A stretch of 6,073 nt of DNA from Sphingomicrobium sp. (GTDB taxonomy: Bacteria; Pseudomonadota; Alphaproteobacteria; Sphingomonadales; Sphingomonadaceae). The stretch lies in assembly GCA_030146725.1 (NCBI GenBank), contig JASLBJ010000140.1, positions 1-6,073 on the forward strand, written 5' to 3'. This document shows, piece by piece, positions 1 to 5,054 of the stretch. The notes beneath the pieces are model-generated. The model made no database searches, was not told where the DNA came from, and saw only the letters and a program-made list of their open reading frames with translations. Positions within the stretch are counted from its first letter, which is position 1, and every line of letters begins with the position of its first letter. The position numbers and the translations under genes were made by a program.

Positions 1-288
1 GCGAGCTTCATCTCGCCGTTCGTCGGCCGCCACGACGACGTCGGGTTCGACGGCATGCAGCTGATCGCCGACATCCGCATGATCTACGACAATTACGACT
101 TCGCGACCGAGATCCTGGTCGCCTCCGTCCGCCACCCGATCCATGTCGTCGAGGCCGCCAAGCTCGGCGCCGACGTGATGACCGCCCCGCCCAAGATCAT
201 CCACCAATTGTTCAAGCACCCGCTGACCGACGCGGGCATCGCCGGTTTCCTCAAGGACTGGCAAGCGAGCGGCCAGACCATTTCGTGA
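1..288 (+). CDS. fsa: Transaldolase / fructose-6-phosphate aldolase, C-terminal part (5' end outside window)
   Basis: This is the last 95 codons of a small-type transaldolase (the Fsa/TalC/MipB group), a cytoplasmic TIM-barrel enzyme that forms a lysine Schiff base and acts on sugar phosphates in the non-oxidative pentose phosphate pathway. The reading frame is open from base 1 and ends at TGA 286-288. Visible family segments are SPFVGRHDD near the start, then ELIADI-like [13 protein letters not shown], then [21 protein letters not shown], then [20 protein letters not shown] and a final FLKDW. The Schiff-base lysine and the N-terminal half lie to the left of the window. The sequence alone does not decide between true transaldolase and fructose-6-phosphate aldolase activity; the family is named with more certainty than the reaction. 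The last codons and the stop are duplicated 62 bp downstream (see the repeat at 265-371). Confidence 0.9.
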   Translation, partial: ASFISPFVGRHDDVGFDGMQLIADIRMIYDNYDFATEILVASVRHPIHVVEAAKLGADVMTAPPKIIHQLFKHPLTDAGIAGFLKDWQASGQTIS

Positions 289-371
289 GTCCATCCGCAA
301 ACGGCTGGACCTCGCCTAACTATCGCGCGAGCGGCCGGGGCGTTTCGTGAGTTTACCCGCAAGCAACTGAA
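265..371 (+). repeat. Degenerate 62-bp tandem duplication of the transaldolase gene tail
   Basis: Bases 265-309 and 327-371 align without gaps at an offset of 62 bp, with 34 of 45 positions identical by my count. Two blocks are exact: GCGAGCGGCC (265-274 and 327-336) and TTTCGTGAGT (281-290 and 343-352), separated by six bases in both copies. The first copy carries the real end of the transaldolase (A-S-G-Q-T-I-S-stop). The second copy, in the intergenic gap, could still be read as A-S-G-R-G-V-S-stop in another frame relative to the gene. Most of the mismatches are transitions, which suggests an old duplication that has drifted. Similarity to the left of 265 is weak. This repeat fills most of the 140-bp gap between the transaldolase and DUF484 genes. 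Confidence 0.8.
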
Positions 372-372
372 A

Positions 373-428
373 GATCGGCTAAATCCCGGTTGTAGGAAAA
401 TAAACCGATCGGGCGTACCATCGCGCCC
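373..428 (+). promoter_or_regulatory. Leader of the DUF484-xerC pair, with short inverted repeats next to the start codon
   Basis: This stretch precedes the DUF484 ATG and has no recognisable Shine-Dalgarno sequence. It contains three small inverted repeats. GATCGG (373-378) can pair with CCGATC (405-410). CGGTT (387-391) can pair with AACCG (403-407), which excludes the first pairing. GGGCG (411-415) can pair with CGCCC (424-428), directly against the ATG. There is a short A-rich patch (396-404), but I find no convincing -35/-10 pair. Folding and any regulatory role are inferred from base pairing only; arms of 5-6 bp can arise by chance in GC-rich DNA. Confidence 0.25.
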
Positions 429-1004
429 ATGGGACAGGTCATCCAGTTCGAGGAACGTGCGGTCGCAAGCCTGCGGCAACGCCTCGGCCTGGTCGAGGAA
501 GCCAACCAGGACCTGATTGCCTTTGCCCGTGGCCACTCGGGCGCAGTGACATCGATCCATCTGGCGGTGCTCGCAGCGATGGACGCCGACAGCATGGACA
601 GCCTGCTTCATGTCGTCACCCAGGAATGGCCGTTGATCCTCGGCATCGACGCCGTCGCACTGGCGCTGATCGTCGGCGACCAGGGCTTCCGCGCCGACGG
701 CAACGGCGTCGAGGAGATCGAATCGCAGATGCTTGCGCGCTCGATCGAGCAGGTCGCGGGAGTCGAGATGCGGACGGTCGAGCGCGGCCATCCCCTGTTC
801 GGCCCCGCGTGCGACCTGATCCGGGCCGAGGCCCTGATCCGCATCGATTGCGAGTCGCCGCTGCCGAGCGGCCTCATCGCGCTCGGCCAGCGTACGCCAC
901 AGAGCCTCGACGCCCGCCATGGCTCGGAATTGCTGATGTTCCTCGGACGAAGCCTTGCCGCTATGCTGCGCCGGTGGCTGACCGACCAACCCCCCACGAG
1001 CTGA
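429..1004 (+). CDS. DUF484 family protein (GAF-like), upstream partner of xerC
   Basis: This 191-residue cytoplasmic protein belongs to the DUF484 family (the E. coli relative is YigA), whose biochemical role is unknown. A helical N-terminus (residues 1 to about 30, rich in Glu, Arg, Leu and Gln) leads into a GAF-like region. The family-typical end is visible: SGLIALGQR followed by GSELLMFLGRSLAAMLRRWL (about residues 152-185). The start ATG at 429 is the only one available, because the frame is closed by TAG at 393-395 and no other start codon lies between. No clear ribosome binding site precedes it. The gene ends at TGA 1002-1004, inside a 15-bp repeat, and its last 31 bases also encode the start of xerC. 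DUF484 genes sit directly before xerC in E. coli and many proteobacteria, so a shared transcript and translational coupling are likely. Family assignment is fairly firm; function is open. Confidence 0.82.
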   Translation: MGQVIQFEERAVASLRQRLGLVEEANQDLIAFARGHSGAVTSIHLAVLAAMDADSMDSLLHVVTQEWPLILGIDAVALALIVGDQGFRADGNGVEEIESQMLARSIEQVAGVEMRTVERGHPLFGPACDLIRAEALIRIDCESPLPSGLIALGQRTPQSLDARHGSELLMFLGRSLAAMLRRWLTDQPPTS

Positions 1005-1990
1005 CGCCCGCTGAGCTGACGCGCGACGAGCCGACGCCTGCCGAGCTGACGCCCAACGAGCTGACGGGCGCCGAACCGGCCGCGGCGCATCCGGCGCGCA
1101 CGCTTGCCGAGCGCTGGCAATCGCATCTGCTGCACGACCGCCGGCGCTCGCCGCACACCGTCCGCGCCTATGTCGCGACCGCCCACCGCTTCATCGACTT
1201 CCTCGGTCAGTATCGCGGCGAGGCGATCGGCCGCTTTGCCTTGCTGGCGATCAAGGCGTCGGACCTTCGCGCCTTCCTCGCCGAGCGCCGTGGCGGCGGT
1301 CTCGGGCCCTCGTCCGCGGCGCGGGAGATGTCGGCGGTTCGTGCATTCCTGACCTTTGCCGCCGAGCAGCAAGGCGAGGTTCCGCAGCTCCCGCGGACCC
1401 GCGCGCCCAAGCGCCCGCGAACCTTGCCGCGTCCAGCCTCGCCCGCCGATGCCCTCGGACTTGCCGAAGATGCTCGCGACGGCGCGTCCGAGGAGTGGAT
1501 CGGCGCTCGCGATCTCGCCATCCTGCTGCTGCTCTACGGGGCCGGCCTGCGGGTCGCCGAAGCCTTGTCGCTGACCGCCCGGGCACTTCCGCTCGGAACG
1601 ACGGTCCGGATCACCGGCAAGCGCTCGAAGACGCGGGTGGTGCCGGTGCTACCCGCAGTTGCGGAGGCGGTCGCCGACTATGTGCGGCAATGTCCCTATC
1701 TGCGCGTCGGCGATGCGCCATTGTTCGTCGGCGCGCGCGGCGGACCGCTCAATCCCGATCTGGTGCGTCGCTCGGTCCGGGCTGCGCGCAAGCGTCTCGG
1801 ATTGCCCGACACGCTCACTCCCCATGCGCTTCGCCACAGCTTCGCAACCCATCTGCTCGCCCGCGGGGCCGACCTGCGCGCACTGCAGGAACTGCTTGGG
1901 CACGCAAGCCTGTCGTCGACCCAGATCTACACCGCAGTCGACGCTGCGCGGCTGCTCGACGTCTACCGCCACGCGCATCCACGCGCCTGA
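974..1990 (+). CDS. xerC: Tyrosine recombinase XerC, with a repeat-bearing N-terminal extension
   Basis: XerC and its partner XerD cut and rejoin DNA at dif to resolve chromosome dimers. The protein has 338 residues; the family is usually near 300. From GTG 974, residues 1-40 are an unusual Pro/Glu/Thr-rich extension made of pentapeptide repeats. A SAM-like core-binding domain follows (about 43-135), then the catalytic domain (about 150-330). All active-site residues are visible: R193 in GAGLRVAEAL, K216 in GKRSK, H284 and R287 in HALRHSFATH, H310 in LGHASLS, and the nucleophile Y319 in TQIYT. I chose GTG 974 because no other ATG, GTG or TTG occurs in frame until about 1240, inside the core domain. 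The longer reading from ATG 626 would lie wholly over the DUF484 gene and adds nothing family-like. The start overlaps the DUF484 gene by 31 bases and lacks a clear Shine-Dalgarno, which suggests coupled translation. XerC rather than XerD is preferred from the DUF484 neighbour. Confidence 0.9.
   Translation: MADRPTPHELTPAELTRDEPTPAELTPNELTGAEPAAAHPARTLAERWQSHLLHDRRRSPHTVRAYVATAHRFIDFLGQYRGEAIGRFALLAIKASDLRAFLAERRGGGLGPSSAAREMSAVRAFLTFAAEQQGEVPQLPRTRAPKRPRTLPRPASPADALGLAEDARDGASEEWIGARDLAILLLLYGAGLRVAEALSLTARALPLGTTVRITGKRSKTRVVPVLPAVAEAVADYVRQCPYLRVGDAPLFVGARGGPLNPDLVRRSVRAARKRLGLPDTLTPHALRHSFATHLLARGADLRALQELLGHASLSSTQIYTAVDAARLLDVYRHAHPRA
998..1087 (+). repeat. Array of six 15-bp tandem repeats at the DUF484/xerC junction
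   Basis: Six consecutive 15-bp units, near consensus GAGCTGACGCCCGCC, run from 998 to 1087; the last unit is degenerate. In the xerC frame they read ELTPA, ELTRD, EPTPA, ELTPN, ELTGA and EPAAA. A more degenerate unit (RPTPH) may precede them at 983-997. The DUF484 stop codon (TGA 1002-1004) lies in the first unit, and the same in-phase TGA recurs in units two, four and five (1017, 1047 and 1062). Because the unit is a multiple of three, gaining or losing copies would lengthen or shorten XerC without changing the DUF484 product. Confidence 0.9.
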
Positions 1991-2015
1991 GATCGTCGTC
2001 CCGAGATCATCGTCC
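1988..2015 (+). repeat. 14-bp tandem duplication starting at the xerC stop codon
   Basis: Bases 1988-2001 (TGAGATCGTCGTCC) and 2002-2015 (CGAGATCATCGTCC) are adjacent copies with 12 of 14 positions identical. The first copy begins with the xerC TGA, and a further TGA follows the second copy at 2016-2018. A short replication-slippage product is the simplest explanation. Confidence 0.6.
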
Positions 2016-2029
2016 TGATGGAGGAGGGT

Positions 2030-2074
2030 TGTCGCGACGGGAGGCCAGTGGGGGAGCCAACAACCGCCGCGACA
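2030..2074. repeat. Inverted repeat with 11-bp arms in the xerC/dedA convergent gap
   Basis: The arm TGTCGCGACGG (2030-2040) pairs with CCGCCGCGACA (2064-2074) at 10 of 11 positions, with one A-C mismatch, around a 23-base loop that can form a small inner GGC/GCC stem. No T-run follows on either strand, so it is not a standard intrinsic terminator. It lies where transcripts from the two directions meet. It could protect RNA 3' ends or bind a protein, but nothing in the sequence proves a function. The rest of the gap (2075-2160) holds only a weak CACTG/CAGTG pair and no credible gene. Confidence 0.5.
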
Positions 2075-2160
2075 TGGCACTGTTAACCGGTCGCCAGTGA
2101 AGACAATCCTAAACAACCGATCTGGATAGTGTTGCAGGCGAGCGACCGTGGCGTGCTCTG

Positions 2161-2188
2161 CCGTTCCAGACACCGGAATGGATTATTT
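2161..2188 (+). terminator. Possible weak intrinsic terminator after xerC
   Basis: CCGTTCC (2161-2167) and GGAATGG (2175-2181) form a 7-bp stem with one G-U pair and a 7-base loop on the + strand, followed by the AT-rich ATTATTT (2182-2188). The tail is interrupted and overlaps the last codons of the convergent dedA gene. On the opposite strand the G-U pair becomes an A-C mismatch, and no U-run follows, so it would serve the xerC side better. It stands about 170 bp after the xerC stop. Confidence 0.3.
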
Positions 2189-2794
2189 GCTGTCCTGATT
2201 GTCCCGGCGATGGCGCCACAGCCGCCACAGATAACCGCCGAGCAGGACTGCGAGCACCGCGTTGGAAACCGGACCGATCATCTTCTCGACATCGGCGACA
2301 TTCTCGCCAAGCTTGTAGCCCGCGCCCGCCAGCAGGGCGGTCCAGCCCAGCGTCCCCAGGGTCGAGGCGAAGAAAAAGGTCTTGAACCGCATCCGCAGCA
2401 GGCCTGCCGGGACCGACACCAGCGAGCGCACCGTCGGCAGCATCCGCCCGAGCATGACGAAGAAGGTGCCGTGCTGCGCGAACCAGCCCTCCGCGCGCTG
2501 GACCTCGCGCCAGTCGAGCGTCAGCCAGCGTCCGTAGCGGTCGATCAGCGGTTTGAGCCGATGCACCCCGAGCGCCCGGGCCGCGAGGTACCAGACGATA
2601 TTGCCGAGCATCGCGCCCGCGGTGCCGCTGGCGATTACATAGGGCAGCCACATCCTGCCCTGCGACGCGGCAACGCCGGCGACGGGCATGATTACCTCGG
2701 ACGGAATCGGCGGGAACACCGTCTCCAGGAACATCAGGAACCCGACCCCGAGATAGCCCGATTGCTCGATCAGGCGAACGACCCAGTCACCCAT
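2183..2794 (-). CDS. DedA family (VTT domain) inner-membrane protein
   Basis: This 203-residue integral membrane protein belongs to the DedA/VTT (SNARE-associated) family, whose members are linked to lipid scrambling or transport, membrane potential and envelope stress resistance. Family signatures appear in order: FLETVFPPIPSEVIMPVAG (residues 22-40), with the acidic residues E24 and E33 and the re-entrant PPIPSE loop; G57-G76 with the G-x3-G and Y-L-A-A-R pattern; then GRMLPTVRSLVSVPAG (116-131) with R117 and R123 at the six-residue spacing of the essential arginines in E. coli YqjA; then hydrophobic segments at about 140-160 and 173-190. The C-terminus is basic (RLWRHRRD), consistent with a cytoplasmic end. 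The start at 2794 lies three bases after the gshB stop, so it is the last gene of the rsmI-yraN-gshB-dedA cluster. Its exact substrate is unknown. Confidence 0.9.
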   Translation of the reverse strand: MGDWVVRLIEQSGYLGVGFLMFLETVFPPIPSEVIMPVAGVAASQGRMWLPYVIASGTAGAMLGNIVWYLAARALGVHRLKPLIDRYGRWLTLDWREVQRAEGWFAQHGTFFVMLGRMLPTVRSLVSVPAGLLRMRFKTFFFASTLGTLGWTALLAGAGYKLGENVADVEKMIGPVSNAVLAVLLGGYLWRLWRHRRDNQDSK

Positions 2795-2797
2795 CGG

Positions 2798-3757
2798 TCA
2801 GGCCTGCAGGCGGTCGGCGAGACGCCGCTCGATGGCGTCCCATATGATGCTCGCAGTGTCACCACCATCGAACCGGTCGAGCGCGACGATCCCGGTTGGC
2901 GAGGTAACGTTGATCTCGGTCAGCATCCCCCCGATCACGTCGATCCCGACAAACAGCAGCCGGCGCCGCTTGAGCTCGGGGCCAAGCGCCGCGCAAATCT
3001 CCCGCTCGCGCTCGGTCAGCCGGGTCGCTTCGGCACGCCCCCCGGCCGCAAGGTTCGAGCGGATCTCGCCGACACCGGGACGGCGATTGATGGCGCCCGC
3101 AACTTCGCCGTCGACCAGGATGATGCGCTTGTCGCCCTCGGCAACGGCCGGCAGGAACGCCTGGGCGATGAACGGTTCTGGCCAGATGCGGCTGAACAGC
3201 TCGGCAATCGACGCCAGGTTCATCCCGTCGCGCGGCACCCGGAACACGGCCGCGCCGGCATTCCCGTGAAGCGGCTTGAGGACGATCTCGCCATGGGCCG
3301 CATGGAACCGCCGAAGCTCGTCGAGCGAGCGGGTGATCAGCGTCGGCGGCATGAAGCGCGCAAAGTCGAGCACGAACAATTTCTCGGGACAGTCGCGAAC
3401 CGACGCCGGGTCGTTGACCACCAAAGTCTCGCCCGCGATCCGCTCGAGCAGATAGGTTGCGGTGATGTAGCCGATGTCGAACGGTGGGTCCTGCCGCAGC
3501 AGGACGACGTCGACGTCGGAAGCGAGGTCCAACTGGGCGGGCTCGCCCGCGGTGAAGTGGTCGCCCTGCACCCGCTGGACAGTCACGGAACGGGCAATCG
3601 CTCGAACCCGGCCGTCGTCGTACGTGAGGTCACCGGCGAGATAATGGAACAGGCCATGGCCGCGTGCCTGTGCCGACAGCATCAGCGCGAAGGTCGAATC
3701 GCCCGCGATCCCGATCCCCTCGAGCGGGTCCATCTGTACGGCGATACGAAGCGGCAT
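2798..3757 (-). CDS. gshB: Glutathione synthetase
   Basis: GshB is a cytoplasmic ATP-grasp enzyme that joins gamma-glutamylcysteine and glycine to make glutathione. The 319 residues fit the family length. The N-terminal domain opens with MPLRIAVQMDPLEGI (1-15) and GDSTFALM (19-26), followed by RQDPPFDIGYITATYLLE (88-105) and NDPASVRDCPEKLF (115-128). The ATP-grasp part shows LKPLHGNAGAAVFRV (160-174), EGDKRIILVDGEVAGAINR (207-225), GEIRSNLAAGG (230-240) and the metal- and substrate-site segment FVGIDVIG to TEINVTSPTGI (269-290). The ATG at 3757 is preferred because the family begins at this MPLRIA motif; a TTG at 3802 in the same frame would add 15 residues and overlap yraN. The glycine-rich loop reads GNAGA where the E. 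coli enzyme has GMGGA. It starts 32 bases after yraN and ends three bases before dedA. Confidence 0.95.
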   Translation of the reverse strand: MPLRIAVQMDPLEGIGIAGDSTFALMLSAQARGHGLFHYLAGDLTYDDGRVRAIARSVTVQRVQGDHFTAGEPAQLDLASDVDVVLLRQDPPFDIGYITATYLLERIAGETLVVNDPASVRDCPEKLFVLDFARFMPPTLITRSLDELRRFHAAHGEIVLKPLHGNAGAAVFRVPRDGMNLASIAELFSRIWPEPFIAQAFLPAVAEGDKRIILVDGEVAGAINRRPGVGEIRSNLAAGGRAEATRLTEREREICAALGPELKRRRLLFVGIDVIGGMLTEINVTSPTGIVALDRFDGGDTASIIWDAIERRLADRLQA

Positions 3758-3789
3758 GGCGCGGCGGTTAGGCGACGTGGACCCTGTTG

Positions 3790-4140
3790 TCACCCTTGCC
3801 AAATGTTCGGCATATGGCGGGGCAGGCGGCGCGGCACGATGAACACTGCATCAATGCGCATCTCGTCGCCCGGACGGAGGAAGCGCGGAGCAAGGCGCTC
3901 CGCGGCAGCAACGACACGGCGCAGGCGGTACTCGTCGAGCGACCAGGCCGCGCTTGTCGCGGTGGCGCGGGCCTTGACCTCGACAAAGGCGAGAGTGCGG
4001 CCGCGGCGCATGACCAGGTCAACCTCGCCGCCGGGCACGCGGGCGCGACGGGCGAGGATGCGCCAGCCGTGGAGCTGCAGCCACAGCGCCGCAAGCGCCT
4101 CCGCGGTGCGGCCGCGGCGTTCGGCAGCCTGGCGCGTCAC
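3790..4140 (-). CDS. yraN: YraN / UPF0102 family nuclease-fold protein
   Basis: This is a 116-residue member of the UPF0102 (YraN) family, a restriction-endonuclease-like fold of uncertain physiological role. The PD-(D/E)XK-type residues are present: E14 in GRTAEALAALWL (10-21), E39 and D41 in PGGEVDLV (36-43), then E54 and K56 in FVEVKAR (52-58). The C-terminal half keeps the family run RLRRVVAAAERLAPRF and the sheet strand MRIDAVFIV. The start is GTG 4140, whose GTGA overlaps the rsmI stop by four bases, a typical coupled junction. The frame extends further upstream to 4383, but that part lies over rsmI in another frame and is Arg/Cys-rich, so it is taken as a shadow. yraN commonly neighbours rsmI in proteobacteria. 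Roles in DNA processing have been proposed for the family, but no substrate can be named here. Confidence 0.9.
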   Translation of the reverse strand: MTRQAAERRGRTAEALAALWLQLHGWRILARRARVPGGEVDLVMRRGRTLAFVEVKARATATSAAWSLDEYRLRRVVAAAERLAPRFLRPGDEMRIDAVFIVPRRLPRHMPNIWQG

Positions 4141-4976
4141 TTGCCGGCGAGCTCGAGTGCGCGGGCGTAGGCGCGCTTCTTCGGGACAGCGAGTTTGGCG
4201 GAGACTTCCGCAGCTGCGCGCGATGGCGACAGGCTGGCCAGCGCCTCTCGCAACGCCTCGTCCAGGTCGGCCTCGCTCGCGGCTTCGGCAGCAAGCGGCG
4301 GCCCGACGACGATGACGATCTCGCCCTTGGGCGGCGAGTCGGCATAGCTTGTCGCAAGGTCCGCCAGCGAGCCGGTGACGCATTCCTCATGGAGCTTGGT
4401 GATCTCGCGCGCCACCGCTGCGTCGCGCGGCCCCAAAACCTCGTGCAAGGCTGCGAGTGCCTCGCCTAGTCGAGCCCCACTCTCGTAGAAGACCAGACTT
4501 GCCCGCAAGGATGCGACTTCCGCGATGGCGTCGGCGCGCGCCTTGGCCTTGGCGGGAAGGAAGCCGGCGAACAGGAAGCGGTCGGTCGGCAGACCCGAGA
4601 GGGTGAGTGCTGCAACCAGCGCGGTGGGCCCCGGAATCGTGTGGACTGCACACCCGGCCGCGCGTGCGGCGCGGACGAGCTTGTAGCCGGGATCGGAGAT
4701 AAGCGGGGTACCCGCATCGCTGATCAAGGCGACAGCTTCGCCGTGGAGCCGGGCGACGACCGAGTGGCGGTGCTCCTCGCTCGAATGATCGTGATAGGCG
4801 CTCATCGGGGCGGTTGCGCCGATGCGGGCAAGCAGCTTGGCACTGACCCTTTTGTCCTCGGCGAGGATGCGCCCGACCCGCCGCAACGTCTCGGCCGCGC
4901 GCGGGCTGAGGTCGCCCATGTTCCCGATCGGGGTCGCGACCAGATAAAGGCCGGGAGCAAGGCGCTCATCATCCAT
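4137..4976 (-). CDS. rsmI: 16S rRNA (cytidine1402-2'-O)-methyltransferase RsmI
   Basis: RsmI uses S-adenosylmethionine to methylate the 2'-O of C1402 in the decoding centre of 16S rRNA, which helps decoding fidelity. The 279 residues show the tetrapyrrole-methylase-like fold: LYLVATPIGNMGDLSPRA (10-27), the AED segment (39-41), the SAM-binding ALISDAGTPLISDPGYKLV (83-101), then IPGPTALVAALTLSGLPTD (114-132) and FAGFLPAK. Further on are FYESGARL and, near the C-terminus, PPKGEIVIVVGPP followed by a helical tail. The usual AEDTR motif reads AEDKR here (K42), through AAA in place of an ACN codon. The ATG at 4976 gives the standard N-terminus. A possible AAAGG lies about 14 bases upstream, too far for a good ribosome site. 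It is the first gene of the leftward cluster and overlaps yraN by four bases. Confidence 0.95.
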   Translation of the reverse strand: MDDERLAPGLYLVATPIGNMGDLSPRAAETLRRVGRILAEDKRVSAKLLARIGATAPMSAYHDHSSEEHRHSVVARLHGEAVALISDAGTPLISDPGYKLVRAARAAGCAVHTIPGPTALVAALTLSGLPTDRFLFAGFLPAKAKARADAIAEVASLRASLVFYESGARLGEALAALHEVLGPRDAAVAREITKLHEECVTGSLADLATSYADSPPKGEIVIVVGPPLAAEAASEADLDEALREALASLSPSRAAAEVSAKLAVPKKRAYARALELAGK

Positions 4977-5054
4977 GGGCGTGCAAGAAGCCTTTGCATT
5001 GCTGTAAGATAAGAGTCACACTCGAACCCTTGTCTTAACCTTTGGAGAGGTTGG
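4977..5054. promoter_or_regulatory. Divergent promoter region between rsmI and the small exported-type gene; strong RBS at 5044-5050
   Basis: This gap must hold signals for leftward rsmI and rightward transcription of the gene at 5055. It is more AT-rich than its flanks, with TAAGATAAGAG (5005-5015) as the likeliest -10 zone, readable on either strand. No -35 element at good spacing stands out, so promoter positions are tentative. For the rightward gene a good Shine-Dalgarno, GGAGAGG (5044-5050), lies just before ATG 5055. AACCT (5037-5041) and AGGTT (5048-5052) can form a 5-bp hairpin that places GGAG in the loop and covers the rest of the site. Confidence 0.5.

Noticed and set aside
626..973. 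Longer xerC reading from ATG 626 (454 residues)
   Set aside because: The added part lies entirely over the DUF484 gene in another frame and is Arg/Pro-rich with no XerC similarity; GTG 974 gives a family-like protein.
93..989. A 298-codon frame on the - strand over the transaldolase tail and DUF484 gene
   Set aside because: It is antisense to DUF484 and the transaldolase, both of which have recognisable family motifs; its own product has none.
998..1087. CRISPR-like array or mobile-element footprint at the 15-bp repeats
   Set aside because: Units are contiguous with no spacers, translated in frame and bounded by intact genes; no transposase or target-site duplication is visible.
2018..2086. 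A 22-codon open frame after xerC starting at ATG 2018
   Set aside because: Its composition is unconvincing, it overlaps the inverted repeat and there is no sign of conservation; it is too short to support.
1991..2182. A dif-like XerC/XerD recombination site near xerC
   Set aside because: I see no 28-bp site with the AT-rich paired arms expected of dif in this gap; the inverted repeat there is GC-rich with a long loop.
2129..4315. A 728-codon open frame on the + strand antisense to dedA, gshB and yraN
   Set aside because: It mirrors well-supported genes on the other strand and its product is low-complexity, rich in Arg, Gly, Gln and His, with no domain. Long antisense frames are common in GC-rich DNA.
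4141..4383. Extended N-terminus for YraN back to 4383
   Set aside because: This part overlaps rsmI in another frame and encodes an Arg/Cys-rich stretch; the GTG at 4140 overlapping the rsmI stop gives the normal family length.
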